A stretch of DNA of 15,806 bases from Cristatella mucedo. Its lineage: Eukaryota > Bryozoa > Phylactolaemata > Cristatellidae. This document shows, piece after piece, positions 1 through 11,700 of this stretch; position 1 is the first letter of the stretch; the number at the start of each line of letters is the position of its first letter. The notes beneath the pieces were generated by a model, which was given only the letters and a program-made list of their open reading frames with translations, did no database searches and was not told the DNA's origin. The translations under genes and the position numbers were made by a program. The DNA lies in contig WPIO01000449.1 of NCBI GenBank assembly GCA_009760855.2, forward strand, positions 27,501 through 43,306. Reading direction: 5' to 3'.

Positions 1-368
1 TCGTCTTTGACAACTGCTTAAATTTGGAAAGATTCTTTAAGAAGACTGCCTCCACAGCTAGCCATCACGTCCGATCCCTATCTACGACTTGAGGAGCTCT
101 CTTTCCACGGTGGCTTGAACAAAGCTTTTTAAGTTGCTCCTGATGCTTTCTGTATTTCTGTGAAATGAGTATTCTTAATGTCAATTTAGTTCTGCCATGA
201 GCGCGACAAGCAGCAACATGCCGGCACCTCAAGGAACGACACACGCACATCGCTGGCCCGGAAGCGCATAGCTTTGAGTGGTTGGCCCATCCCAAAAGCC
301 GCAAGATGAGGCCATGGCATCACGCACCGGCAATAACGTACGGCTGACCGGTTGGCTAAGAAAGCCGC

Positions 369-440
369 GATGGCGCACTTATTAGGTAAGGAGGTTACTT
401 TTCATCGATCTCAGTCCCCGAGGTTGTGGGTTTCGAGTCC
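369..440 (+). repeat. Possible tRNA-derived SINE relic (Pol III A/B box-like)
   Basis: The segment begins with TGGCGCACTTATTAGG, which resembles a Pol III A box. After TTTTCATCGATCTCAGTCCCCGA comes GGTTTCGAGTCC at 429-440, close to the B-box consensus GGTTCGANTCC with one extra T. The box spacing of about 50 bases fits a tRNA head. No full cloverleaf could be drawn, so a degraded tRNA-derived SINE is more likely than a working tRNA. Confidence 0.35.
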
Positions 441-1341
441 TGCGTTTCTGCTCCTGCCAGCAAAGAGGCTATAATTAGCTCGTATTTTGTATTTACTTTA
501 ATTTTCTTATAGTTTGAACCAGTCGCTTCGGTCAACAGTTGATCATTCATAGCATTTCTAGGTCCTTATTCTTACAATTTCTGCGAAAGCGCTAAGAACT
601 AGATAAGATAAAGATAAGAACTAGGTAGAGTATCCAATATGTCCTTGAGTACAGAGTGTGTTCTCCCTATCTCTCGAGATGCTTAAAGGTAAATGTGAAA
701 GCAGCAATTGTTCATCGAAATCCTTTGCTTCCGTTATCAGGACGATGGTATTTTGGAATTCTCCGGCTTTTGCTCTTTTGCCGAGCGTGAGGTTCGTACA
801 CACAGCACACTGCTGTGCCAATACCTGAATTATTAAGATCCAAGGTGGATATTGCACTATAAAGTATTGTCCTCAGAAGTGTGAATCATAAGTGCCTAAA
901 AACGAATTGTAGTTGACGTTATTGTAGAGTAAGAGGAGAGTGAAAGATGAAGCAGTGAAAAGCAGCACATTCGATTGTGGGATCAAGATGTCGCTGCATC
1001 TAGCAGATGCGTCGCTAGTTGTGGGCAGTTGCTCAAGATAGCAGCAGTGATCCTTGAAAAGTGTCGGTCACGATGTGCCAGGCCGATGCTGAGAGTGAAC
1101 AAACCATTTCCTGTCAAGTAGGCCTACTCTCAATGAGAACATCGCCAAAGTCAGGCCCAGCTTTAGATTAGATTACGACAGCCCAACCAGTTCATGCGCT
1201 TTGTGACATCGCGTTCAGATTATTGCCTTTCTCTAGTCAGTACAACAGGCCGGTGCACCTAATCGTTTGCAAACTCATGAGAAAATAAGCAGTCTCTCGA
1301 TTCTATCATCATCAACGGCACAGCAGCCGCAGCATACGTTG

Positions 1342-1356
1342 CTCTCTCTCTCTCTC
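1342..1356. repeat. CT dinucleotide run
   Basis: A perfect short (CT)n microsatellite follows GCATACGTTG in the 3' flank. No function is inferred. Confidence 0.8.
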
Positions 1357-1980
1357 CGAGCCTCACCCTGGCTCTCTATCAAGCATCGAGCCGATTTTTA
1401 AGCTCCTCAAGCTGGCCCACAGGTCACTTCACTCACTCGTGCCAGCCTTGACCTATTCGGACCTTTCTTGCTCCACTGTGTGCTCGCACAGCCCGCTCTT
1501 ACATCTATTCATGTCGTCTTACCTCGCTTTAATCATAAATCTTTGGTCATCCACTGGTCAGATCGTATGGACCGAAAGTCTGGCATTCGCTCCTGGCTAC
1601 GGCCACTACCTGCAATGATCTTTCGAGTCCCAGCTGAAGATGCATCTGTAAGTCAGTGGTCTATGACCCCCACTGAATTTGTCATTTTTATGGTTTTCGT
1701 ACGTACCGTGAACGATTAGTGCACGTGACTCGCCAGAGATCTTACTACCTGATGGACGTGATTGTCTTCATGTTGGTTTTTGCACGGCGGCAAGCAGACT
1801 ACGTGTTAGCTTTTGCATGCTTGATATCGGAAGCTATCGAAAGTCCATATACACTGATTCGTAGAGATTTTGTTCTAAGGGCGCTATAAGCACATAACCG
1901 TATTGCTACTATTAAAGAGTGGGATCAGCAACTTCATTTAGACTGGTTAGAGAGGGAGACAGAAGGGGAAAAGAGAGGGT

Positions 1981-1982
1981 AG

Positions 1983-2016
<34 letters not shown>
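1981..2016. repeat. GA dinucleotide microsatellite
   Basis: About 36 bases of almost perfect (GA)n, preceded by an imperfect purine-rich lead-in from about 1950. It lies about 350 bases past the FASN stop codon. Confidence 0.9.
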
Positions 2017-2018
<2 letters not shown>

Positions 2019-2230
2019 CTGCTTCAGTTACTGTGCCTTTTGAAGTTGAGCTGAGAGCCACAGCAGAGGCTATCCAGTGTACTTAGATAACATTATGCAA
2101 ATCAGCCAAATCTCTGATCTATTTACTGCCTAGTCCGGACAGGTGCTGCCAATCCTCCAGGTACTAGCTGTGCTGTACAGCTGCTGCCACTATTTAAACA
2201 TACACAGTGGTTGAATTATTAGAATACATA

Positions 2231-2236
2231 TTTATT
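2231..2236 (-). terminator. Likely polyadenylation signal AATAAA of the FASN gene
   Basis: TTTATT on the plus strand reads AATAAA on the minus strand, about 135 bases after the TGA. It lies in an AT-rich stretch, as expected for a short 3' UTR. No transcript evidence is available. Confidence 0.5.
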
Positions 2237-2370
2237 CATATGATGGCACTACTGAAATATAAGCAACTATAAATAGCAGAACGAGGACCGATAAATAGAG
2301 ATGATTGGAAAACTTCATCGTTCGACTGCTAACTGACTAAACGCGTGACTCGGTCTGGATCAGTGAGAGT

Positions 2371-2727
2371 TCAGATTCCCGAGACATCTTGAATAAGTTG
2401 CGCGACCCGGGCGGCACTGAGCTGCTGAAGGAACGTCTTGTGGTCTCCTTCGACACGTGTATGGACCACGTGACCCCTGGCTAGCTGACTGAGGCCGTAG
2501 TCGGAACCTAGCTTTTCCGAAGGAGTCCCCCAGCGCTCGACTATTAACACGACGTTGCTCGGTACGCACCGGCAGCATGCGCATCAGCTGCGACCAGCTT
2601 CGTAAGGAAGGACTCGCGCTGCCAGCTTGACGTCGTCAGCAGCGTAGCCAAAAGGGAGTCAGTCGGAGCAGCGGCCACGCTGAGTCTTCCACCATAGTCC
2701 GCTCCGCGGCTCGGGAGCGCTCCCGGG
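2371..2727 (-). CDS. FASN terminal exon: thioesterase end and stop codon
   Basis: The acceptor TTACGTCCAG joins in phase with the previous exon (AG plus C gives Ser). It reads [41 protein letters not shown], then after an extra base near 2558 [20 protein letters not shown] and [11 protein letters not shown], ending LIQDVSGI with TGA at 2371-2373. EGDH supplies the catalytic His (codon 2440-2442). Human ends similarly: LGADYNLSQV and VIEGDHRTLL. This fixes the 3' end of the coding sequence. Confidence 0.94.
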
Positions 2728-5700
2728 CTGGACGTAAATTGAAGGGAGCAAACGAGTAAGCGCATGTGGCACCGCGCTCCGAGGGCACGCGCGGGCCGAC
2801 TCGCCGGAGCCGAATAGCACGCCAGCTGGCACGCGCTGCACGCAAGAGCTCAGGGACGTAAGGCAGCGCACGAGTCCAAGGACGCCGTGCCGTACCTGGT
2901 GATAGTCAAGTCGGCAATCTGCAGCAGGAAAGCGCAGGTGGCCTCCACCTCGGCTCTCGGCGGTCACCTGCGCGCTGCGTCGCCAACACCCCTGCTGCTG
3001 GCCAGCCATCGGCGAACGATGCTTTGTAGCAGTCGATGTGGGCAGCCACGTAGGCGGGTGAGCCGTCTAGCAGCACCAGACGCACGTCACTGGCTGCCGC
3101 CGAAGAAGCCTCTAATTGCCTCGCCATTTTCGAACGCCACGGCGGCCGAATGAGTACCCACGATGCACGCCGACGAGAGGCTGAGCCCACGCCTCCTGAC
3201 ACCTACGGCAGCGAGATGGCCAACAACGGTCTACATGGCGCGGTACAATAGAGACGATAGGCCGTAATGATCAGAGGCAACAGCCGGAAGTGAGGGAAAA
3301 TGGCTGAATTGAGCGCAGGCGTGACGTCGGTAACGAGCGTCTGCGCTCGGTCACCGGTCTGCCGCTCATGCTCGACTCACTCGTCGAAACGCGACATGAT
3401 GCGCATGGCGCCGGCTGCTGCACTGCTGCAGTGCGATCCCCCAGGATGGAGGAACGCCGGTGCGAGCCGCTCACCCGGATGTAGCGCTGCCAGGGCTTCG
3501 ATGGATCCTAGAGCATCGCCACGCACTGGAGGGCCGTAGGCGACGCAGCGGCCCAGCACCGCTGCCACTGCTTCGAGGTGAGCGACGTCTCCTTCGGGAT
3601 CGGGTCACGAAGATTGTCGGGCGACCGCCGCATGGCGGCGAGGCAGCGGCCGCGTCTCATCGGTACCAGTCGCTCGTCCGGCATCAGCTTTGGAGGCTGC
3701 AGTCGGCCGCAGCAGACGAACTGCCGCTGGCGGGAGCAGCTCCTGCTGCCGCCACTCGACTGCGGCAGCTGCTGAGGAGCAGTCGGGGCGGCACCAGGAC
3801 GAGCGGCAGCAGCCAGCTCTCGGAGCTTGGCAGAGCGTGAGTGCGCCGAATGGCTTTCATCGGCAGCGACGTTGAAGTCTCGCTCGAGAACCTGCTTGAC
3901 CTCGACGCCCATCAGCGAATCGAGGCCGAGGTCGCCGAGACTCGCCTCGTCCGACAGCGGGGAAGCGTCGCTGATGCCTGGAGGGAGGGAAAGGGCGCAC
4001 GTAAATCGCCGACTATTGCAAACATGTAGATCCGGCATGCAGCGCAGCTGCCTGCCTCGCGCGATGTCAAATAATCAATCAGACGGCTGCGACGAGAAAA
4101 ATACCTAGAATGTGAGCCACGGCCGCGACGACGCTCCTGAGTTCCGCCAGCCGCCGCACCGCCGAAGCGGTCTCGACGTCGGCGCGTACGAAGCTCGACG
4201 GCACGACGGCAGCGCCGCCATCGCGCCAGCAGGACGTCCAGCGAGTGAGGCAGGAGGCAGCGGCGATGCGCTCTGCGGCGAGAGTGCCACCAGTAACCGC
4301 CTCGTTGCCACGCAGCATGCTCACCACGACGCCCACGTCGCCAATGGCGCCCCACTGACTGGGCCACACCTGCGACGAACACGACGCAGACGAGCCAGGT
4401 CAGCCGCGCACGGCCAGCATGGCGGGCGACTAAGTGCAGGGGCGCGGGCTGCAGGGCCCAGCGCAGTCGATCGAGATTGCTGTCACCGGAAAGCCGCTCA
4501 CGCACTCGGCTCTCTCTGCACACCCCTCTCCATCGCTGCATTAGCGGCCGTAGTTGGCCTGCCCGGCAGGTTGCCACGAGCGCCCACGATCGACGAGAAT
4601 ACGACGAAGCTGGTGCTTTGCCGGCAGGGCCACGATCAGCCGGTCAAAGATGGCAGACGCCAGCTTGGGAGCAAACACTTTTTCAAAGTCGGTAGCCGGT
4701 GAGGTTCTCCAGTGGAAACCTCAGAACCTTCAGATCATAGCAGCAGCCGAGCTGCTCCCTAAAACCCATCACGTCCGGCAGACCAGACATTTCACATGCG
4801 CGGCATGATTGCACTCCGCCCGAGCTCAGCTTAGCGTGTGCGTGGGCTTTGCTGAAGGGCAGGGAAGGGGAGATGAGCACGCACGCAGGGCCAGCTCACC
4901 ATCGCCAAAATGGAAGATGGCGCTGACAGGTCCGAGCGCCGACGCCTCTCTGACAAGCACCTCGCGCGCCGTCCTGCGCCCTGGGACATCGCTTCGACTG
5001 ATGAGCACCTGCACGCTGTCTTCTGCCTGCCACCTGGCCAGGCACCGGGCTTGGTACCCTGCAGCACGCACAGTCAAAGTCAGCGTGGACACGAGGTCGG
5101 GCACGTCGACGTGTGTGCATCGCCGCAGCCAGGTAGGCGGGCGGCGAGGGCTGCATCGACGAGACGAATGCCGTCACAAACAGGCAAGTGCCTTAACCTA
5201 CCGGTTGATACTCCAGATCGTGACGTCAGCACCAGTTTACGGCAGCCTGCGAACAAGCCAGCTGGCCAGCTCGAGGCCGAAGCCCGAGGCCGCCAGTGAT
5301 GACGTAACACTCTGTCCGGATCACAGTACACTCGCGGCACGGCTTTCACTGGCTTCGTGTCGACACGACTCGCCGATGGGTCATTATTATCATTGACCTC
5401 GAAAGTCAAAGAAGATTGGTTCGGACAAAAGCTGGCAGAGCCAGGCAGGCGGTGTGCAGTGCATGTGCGCCATCGGCAGCGATCCGAAGTGCTTTCGGCA
5501 GCGATCCGAAGTCCTTTCGGCAAATGTTCGTCTGCGCTGATGGTGGCGCCGATACGAGCGCAGCAAAGCAAGCATACCTTGACCAGGACCTCGCCCATGT
5601 TGCTTCCTTTGGGCCATCTGATCTGAGGCGTCCTCGACCTGGTCCCGGTCGAACACTGTGGCTGGCAGAGGGCTTCACCGCACCGGCAGCGATGCCCTCG

Positions 5701-8700
5701 GTCACCAGGTCGCGAACGCGTCGCCCAGTCACGGCTGCCGTCTTCAAACAGCTGGCCGAGTAGGATGCCGTGGAACGTCACGTTTTTCAAACACGCTCAT
5801 ACCTACAGTGAGTACGACACCGCGTGCTCATGCGCTCCATATCGTGCGACGCGCCGACGACGCGCCGACGAGACACGCACTGACTGACCGTGTTCACCGT
5901 GGGCCACTACTAACCAAGAGGGGAGTTGTTGGCCAGGTCGTATTTGCCGATTTCTGCGGAAGGCGCCGTGAGGTGCGAGCACCCGCACACTCGCCTGCAG
6001 CTTGTCCTCGGCCAACGAGTTCAGTACGACGTCAACGCCTACAGCGGGAGACCCACGTTGGCCATGTCCGAATGCACCTCTTGCCAAAAAGAGCGACTCT
6101 CGACTTGGCCCGGCGCCGCTAGGTTCAGCTTGAGCGCAGCATGCCAGAGGTACACATCACTCACCCCTGCGCCCGTGCGCGCTGATGTCGTACTCCGAAC
6201 GACGCGTCTCGCGAGTTGCAGAAACTTGACTCGAGAGCTGCGGAAACAGCTCCATGAGAAACTGTCTCTTGTCCAAACTGCCGACACTGGTGAACACCTC
6301 GCAGCCGTACTGCAGCGCCACGGCTATGGCTGCTCGACCCACGCCGCCGCTGCCCGAGTGGATCAGCACCGACTCGTCCAGCGACGGATTTTGAGCTGCA
6401 ACGACCCAAATCGGGTTGCTGATGCCGCCCACCGCTGCAGCGCGCTGCGGATAGTGCCTGACGGAAGTAGCCGGAGGCGATGAGGGAGGTCTCTCACCTC
6501 GAGTGACGAGCGGCTGGAGGGTGGGCGACACACGACGGCACTGTCGCCATGCCTCTCCAGGCTCCATTCGTCGGGCACCGGCCGAGGAAGCTGATCAGCC
6601 GTCAACGATGTGGCCAGGCCCCTTGGCGGCGAGCAGACCCACTCACTCCCTGGCGCGCCGGAGACCTTGTGTCCGGAGAACTCCATGCCTAGTAGACAGT
6701 CCTGCATCTGCACGTGCCCTGCAACAAGTCGAACGAGCTGATGAGCGAACACGAGAGGGATAAACGTTCACCGTCACGTGGTCCAGAGCTTCCGCGCCAG
6801 CTATACTGGTTCCCCAAAACGAGCAAAAAGCTCCATCTCGCGGGTCGTGCCGCAGTCAGCACTCACGCGCGAACGAGGCACCGTGGCTTCGAAGCGAACC
6901 GAGTGACTCCGAAGCTAGCAGAACGGCTCCTCTAAGGAGAGAGGGCGTGCAAAATGAGAGAACAAAAATGGCTCATTCAAGCAGAAGCATGAACAAAGAG
7001 CTAGCTAGCCATAACGCGCAGCAGTCACCGGGTGTGCATCTGGCTGCAGTTTGCCGAGTGGTAGACGCATCGCGTCGCGGAAGTTGAGCGACAGAATAGC
7101 TGACGGTGCATAGCTCCTTTTCACGGTGCTCGATAAAACCGAGCGGAGATTCTTATCCAGCGAAGGTGACAGTCCGCCTCCTTTCTCGGCGACGTTGACG
7201 TACGCATACTTCGGTGCACGTGTAATTGCTGCGACCAAGAGGGGCGAGGCGTAGGATACAGCTGACGATCGATGGAGCACACCGCCCTGCGTCGCTGGGG
7301 TGGGACGAGGTAGGGACCGTGAGCCGGTGGCACCCGCTCGAAAAAGGCCACAGAGCTACCGCATTATCGAGACGGCAAGTGGTCGGAACGATAGAATGTA
7401 ACTAGCAAACCCTAGGGTCATTGCTGAAAGGGGGGGGGGGGGGGATCGTGCGAAACACCTAAGGATCCTGTTGCCCGACAGGCGATTCGGAATGCAACAT
7501 CCAACGGACCCCCCCGATTGCTTGCAATTGGCCTACGCCCCTCGAGGACAAGCTCTCAATGTTAAAAAATACACCCCTAGCGACGAACAAACGGGTGCGA
7601 AAAATTTTAGCCATGGGGAGGGAAGCGGGCTCCTCGGGGCGCGGACTGGCCGAAGTCACGTTCGTTGCCTCCGCTCACACTGTCTCATGCGGAATCGACG
7701 AACCGGGGGGGGGAACCGTTTCCGCTGTCCAGCCAATTCCGGTACCTGTATGAGCTCCTCCTCCTCCCCCATCGCTCTCTCTTCTCGACCAGGCTCATGC
7801 CCGGAGACACAGTTGACTATTAGTAACAGCACGATTGCCCCCCGGTTGAACTTTTTGCAGGTCGTTTGTGCGACCAGCCAGAATGCCGGCACTTGCGCGA
7901 GTGCATCCCGGCCCCGAGTGGGTCTGCAGCCCTGTGCGAATTTCTACTTCAAGTCTAGTCCCACCACGTCACGGTTGTTTCCCTGGAACTCCGGTCAATA
8001 CGACTAGGCACGGTAGCTAGGGACCTGGCGGAAGCAGCAGGCACGTGATCAAAATACAAGGAGGGTGGTGGGCGCACTCAGGGAGAGGGACAGCAAGGGG
8101 GGAGAAGAGGAGGGGTTGCTGGGTGTGAGAGGAGAGAGAAAGGGAGAGAGGGAGAGAGAGCGAGAGAGAGAACGAGAGATGACGAGGGAAGCGGAGAAGA
8201 GGAGGAGTATGAGGTTAGTGGAAGAGAGATAGGAGATTTATAGATGAGAGGATTTTGGAGCGCATTCAACAAGGCCGGCTATGGATATAGAACAAGGATT
8301 GTAGACGCCTTTTTCAAAGCTTTTTGAAATCTCAGCCACGGCGGTTCTTAAAACCGGCAGCGGGGCGGGTGGGAGCTTCCGTCCACTGCAAAGACCTGCA
8401 ACAGAAAGGCCGTGGTCGAGCAGCATTCGAAAAACGTAGCGGGCCAAGCTGCCAGTAGGCCGGGGGGGGGTGTACCTTCACAAAAACCCACAGGGCTGGG
8501 TCCACTGTTCCTCGGGGTCGTCCAATGCTGCAAGCCCCACTTGGAGCTTGCTGGGCGGCGGCCCGCCCCAGCGCCGCCCGGGCCAACAGAGCGGTGCAAC
8601 CGGCGTTGGGTTTAGCGTTCGGCGCCAGGGAGCAGGAGGGGAAAGCCGCACAATCTTTGAGCAGGGCGGCTCCGCGGCCCGTGCCCCCCACGGAGGGGGC

Positions 8701-11700
8701 CAACTCGTCGGGGCGTTCGGGGCACCGGGGACCCCCACACGGAACCAGGTCGGGCCCGGCTTTCACGCTTGTCCGGCCGGTCGGGCTGGCCGGGCGCTCC
8801 ACGATGCAACACAGAGAGAGACCGCACCGAGGAGGTGGGCGGCAGCGGCAAGCTCTGGTTTAGCCGCCGCCGGTTCGCACACGGCCAAGTAGTCGACGCA
8901 CCTGGACGGCGGGCAGCGGACCAAGCAGCATCCGGCGGGCGCGGGGCTCGCTTTTGGTTAGGAACACGCCCATCACCGGCTGCAGTGCTAGCTCGAGACG
9001 ACCAGGGGCTTTCCGAACGCTGGGACATAGCCCTGGAAACCGGGCCGGCGTTGCTCAAGGGCAAAGGGTCGAGCCAGGGGGCTGGGCCACCAGGCGGCGC
9101 TGGGTCATGGTCGCTTGCAGGAGCGAGGTCTCTGTTGGGGTCGGAACGCGAGCGACGGCCGCCAGCGCTTCCGCGCCGGGCCGGCCGCCCGGCTGCTTTC
9201 GGTGCACAGGGGGCCCGCAAGCAGCGCCTGTCGCGTGGCGCTGCGGGCCCACGCGGCCCGGCATCGCTGACCTGCGTCGCTGCTGCTGCCATTGCAGCAG
9301 CCGCCATCGGCTGGCCATAACTGACAAAGACCCAGCGCACGCTTACTTGCACGGAGCAGTGCTACGGTTTCGACCGGAGCCTCCGTCATCACGCGCAGGC
9401 CAGCGAGTTGCCGGAAACGGTATGAACTCGTACGGCTCCAAGTGGAGGGGGCTGCCGGGAGGTCCTTGCGCTGCCGGCCGAGGTGGTGTGCAAAGCCGAC
9501 GTAATTCTGTGTCACGCCGGGCCGGGCCGGCTCCTGAATCGGCTCCCAGTCTGGAGTGTGACGGATGACGGCCGCCACTGCAACGATCCGGAGGTCCGAT
9601 TGCAGCGCACTTCGTCGCCAATCGGCAAACTTTGCCGGGACCCCGCAAACAGATAACATTGCCAAAAGACCGGACCGACCGGGGCCGTGCCGCCACCGAG
9701 GGAATGCGTGGTCGGAATTGGACCAAACAAACGCCTGCGCGCGCCCACGCACGGCCGCCAAACCGAAAACTCTTCGACTGCAAGCACCCTTATGCTTCTT
9801 GCACGCGGACTAATCCTGCGTGCCTCCTTTATTACGCGTGGGAAGCCCGAAGGTCCCGAGCGTCGGAGCGTCAAGATGGTCAAGCTGTAGCATATCGTCG
9901 AGAAAACACGTCCACCCAGTTGGCTTCGGTCCAGGCAGGCTGGCCCGTGGTACCCTCAAAACAAGTAGGCCAATGCTAATTTTGGAGCACAGCACACACA
10001 GCGCGCGAAGCAGTGGACCGGGAGCAGGAGCCCGATGGTTAAAGCGGTAAAAAGGTGCGCCACCCGGCCAGCGCTCGGGACCGGCTTTGTTTGCCGCCAT
10101 CTCCTACGCTGTCGCTCGCACACATTTGATGCACACATTTATACGCTTCTTGTGCCGCGCTGCGCTCACAGCGATCCTCTAACAGGATGAGAGCTGCAGG
10201 ATGCCCTGAGTGGACGACCGTGACTCGTAACCTCGCCAGGCGCAGGCGCTCCTCGTAGAACGCCGCCTCGGCGTCAGCGTGCCCGTTCTGACCCAAAAGC
10301 ATCGGGCCGTGGCGCCTGAGGCGCCAGCAGGCAGCGGGCATCGCGCCGCTGAGCACTTCTCGTCGGCTCCCGGGCTCAATCCACCTCTGCCAAGTGGCGC
10401 GACGGCGGTGCCCCGCGTGCGGATCATCTCGGGAAAATGCCACGGTGGCGGGCAGGCAGGGAAGTAATCCAGAGGTCACCGGAGGGCCCTGCCGCGCGCA
10501 AAGCGAAGTGAGTGCAGAGGGCCAGACGCAGTGGCGCACTGGAACGAGGCCACCACACGAGAGGAGGAGCAGGAGAGGCCAGGAGAGGAAGCACTCTGTT
10601 AAGCGCAGCTGGGTGGGCGCTGCCACGGAGGGAGGGTGTGCGGGTCATAGACTTCGCGCGGCAAGCAAGCGTGGCATTTAGTATCACGACGTCGTCTAGA
10701 GAAAACCGACGCGCATGGTTTCTCGTATTGCCTGCCCTTGCATGCAAGGCCAGCGCCTCTTCCATGCCAAATAGAAGATAACCTGCAAGAGTGTGCGAGG
10801 AGGCTTCCAGTAAAAGGTGTCCAAACGCCAGGCGACGCGACGTGTAAACGCCAAAGGGAAGAGACCGGGACTCTAAAATCCGTCTGCGCAGCATTGCAGC
10901 CGGACAGCTGGCCCACGCGGCGTTCCACACGCCGCCCGGGCAGACCAGGGAACAGGAGGCACGAGCCGGCCGTGGCTATGCACTACCAAACCAATCGCGA
11001 CCCAGCACTCAGAGAGAAAAGTGCCACACCGCAGGAAAGTCGCGTTAGAAAAGATGCAGCGCAGAGAGCGCCGCAACAGCGGCTGCGACTGTGCGAGAGA
11101 GAGAGAGGATGAGGAGAGAGAGGAGAGAGGAAGGAAGCTAGAAGCCGGAGGATCCGTCCGCCCAGCCGAGAGGCACGCACCCGCAGCTGGAAAAGAAGAT
11201 CTCGGCCATCTATCTTGGTTGGTCCAGCAAGGTTAAAGATCGCCGGGACTTCGACCGCAGCTCAAAGGTGGGACGACGAGCTGTGAGTCCGACTGTCTGT
11301 GCTCCCCGGCACCGGACGAACAGGTCGGAAGTCTTTTCTCGCCGGGCAACGTCGAACGGTCTACTGAGTGGTTCCCAAAGGTTCGACGAGCGACGGAAGA
11401 TTCGAGGCGTGCCGCTTCGACCCGAAAGCGGGACCGCGGTAGAGGCTGGGCCGACGTGCGGGCCTCACATCCGGCCACTGTTACCAGCTCTCGCGGGAGG
11501 CGGTCGACCGACAGCAAGGCCGCGCGTGGCACGGCAAAACCAACTTTCCTGGGATGCGGATGTGCGAAGCCGGCCTCGGCAGCTTCGGTCAACTTAGGGT
11601 CCCAAGTTAGGGTCACGGGAAAGCAAAGCGGCAGATCCCACAGACAGGGATTCAGCGCAAACGCCCGGCAAAGCGGACTAAACGCCCTACCGATACCCTT

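Larger units (their letters stand above)
1..2230. other. 3' flanking, apparently non-coding region
   Basis: This stretch is lower in G+C than the gene. Open frames here are all under about 85 codons, overlap in both directions and show no domain or family motif. It carries CT and GA microsatellites and one tRNA-like repeat candidate. I see no supportable gene. Confidence 0.6.

Noticed and set aside
592-626. AAGAACTAG direct repeat around AGATAAGATAAAGATAAG as a target-site duplication
   Set aside because: The enclosed segment is only a short simple repeat; local slippage explains it.
4112-4702. Plus-strand open frame of 196 codons
   Set aside because: It is antisense to well-supported KR exons and has no family features.
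7471-8007. Plus-strand open frame of 178 codons
   Set aside because: It is antisense to the psi-KR candidates and crosses homopolymers; no motif was recognised.
8769-9320. Plus-strand open frame of 183 codons
   Set aside because: It is an antisense GC-rich shadow over the ME region without a recognisable motif.
8612-9352. A 246-codon open frame on the minus strand as an independent gene
   Set aside because: High G+C reduces stop codons here. Its recognisable parts belong to the ME region of FASN, and the remainder is low-complexity.
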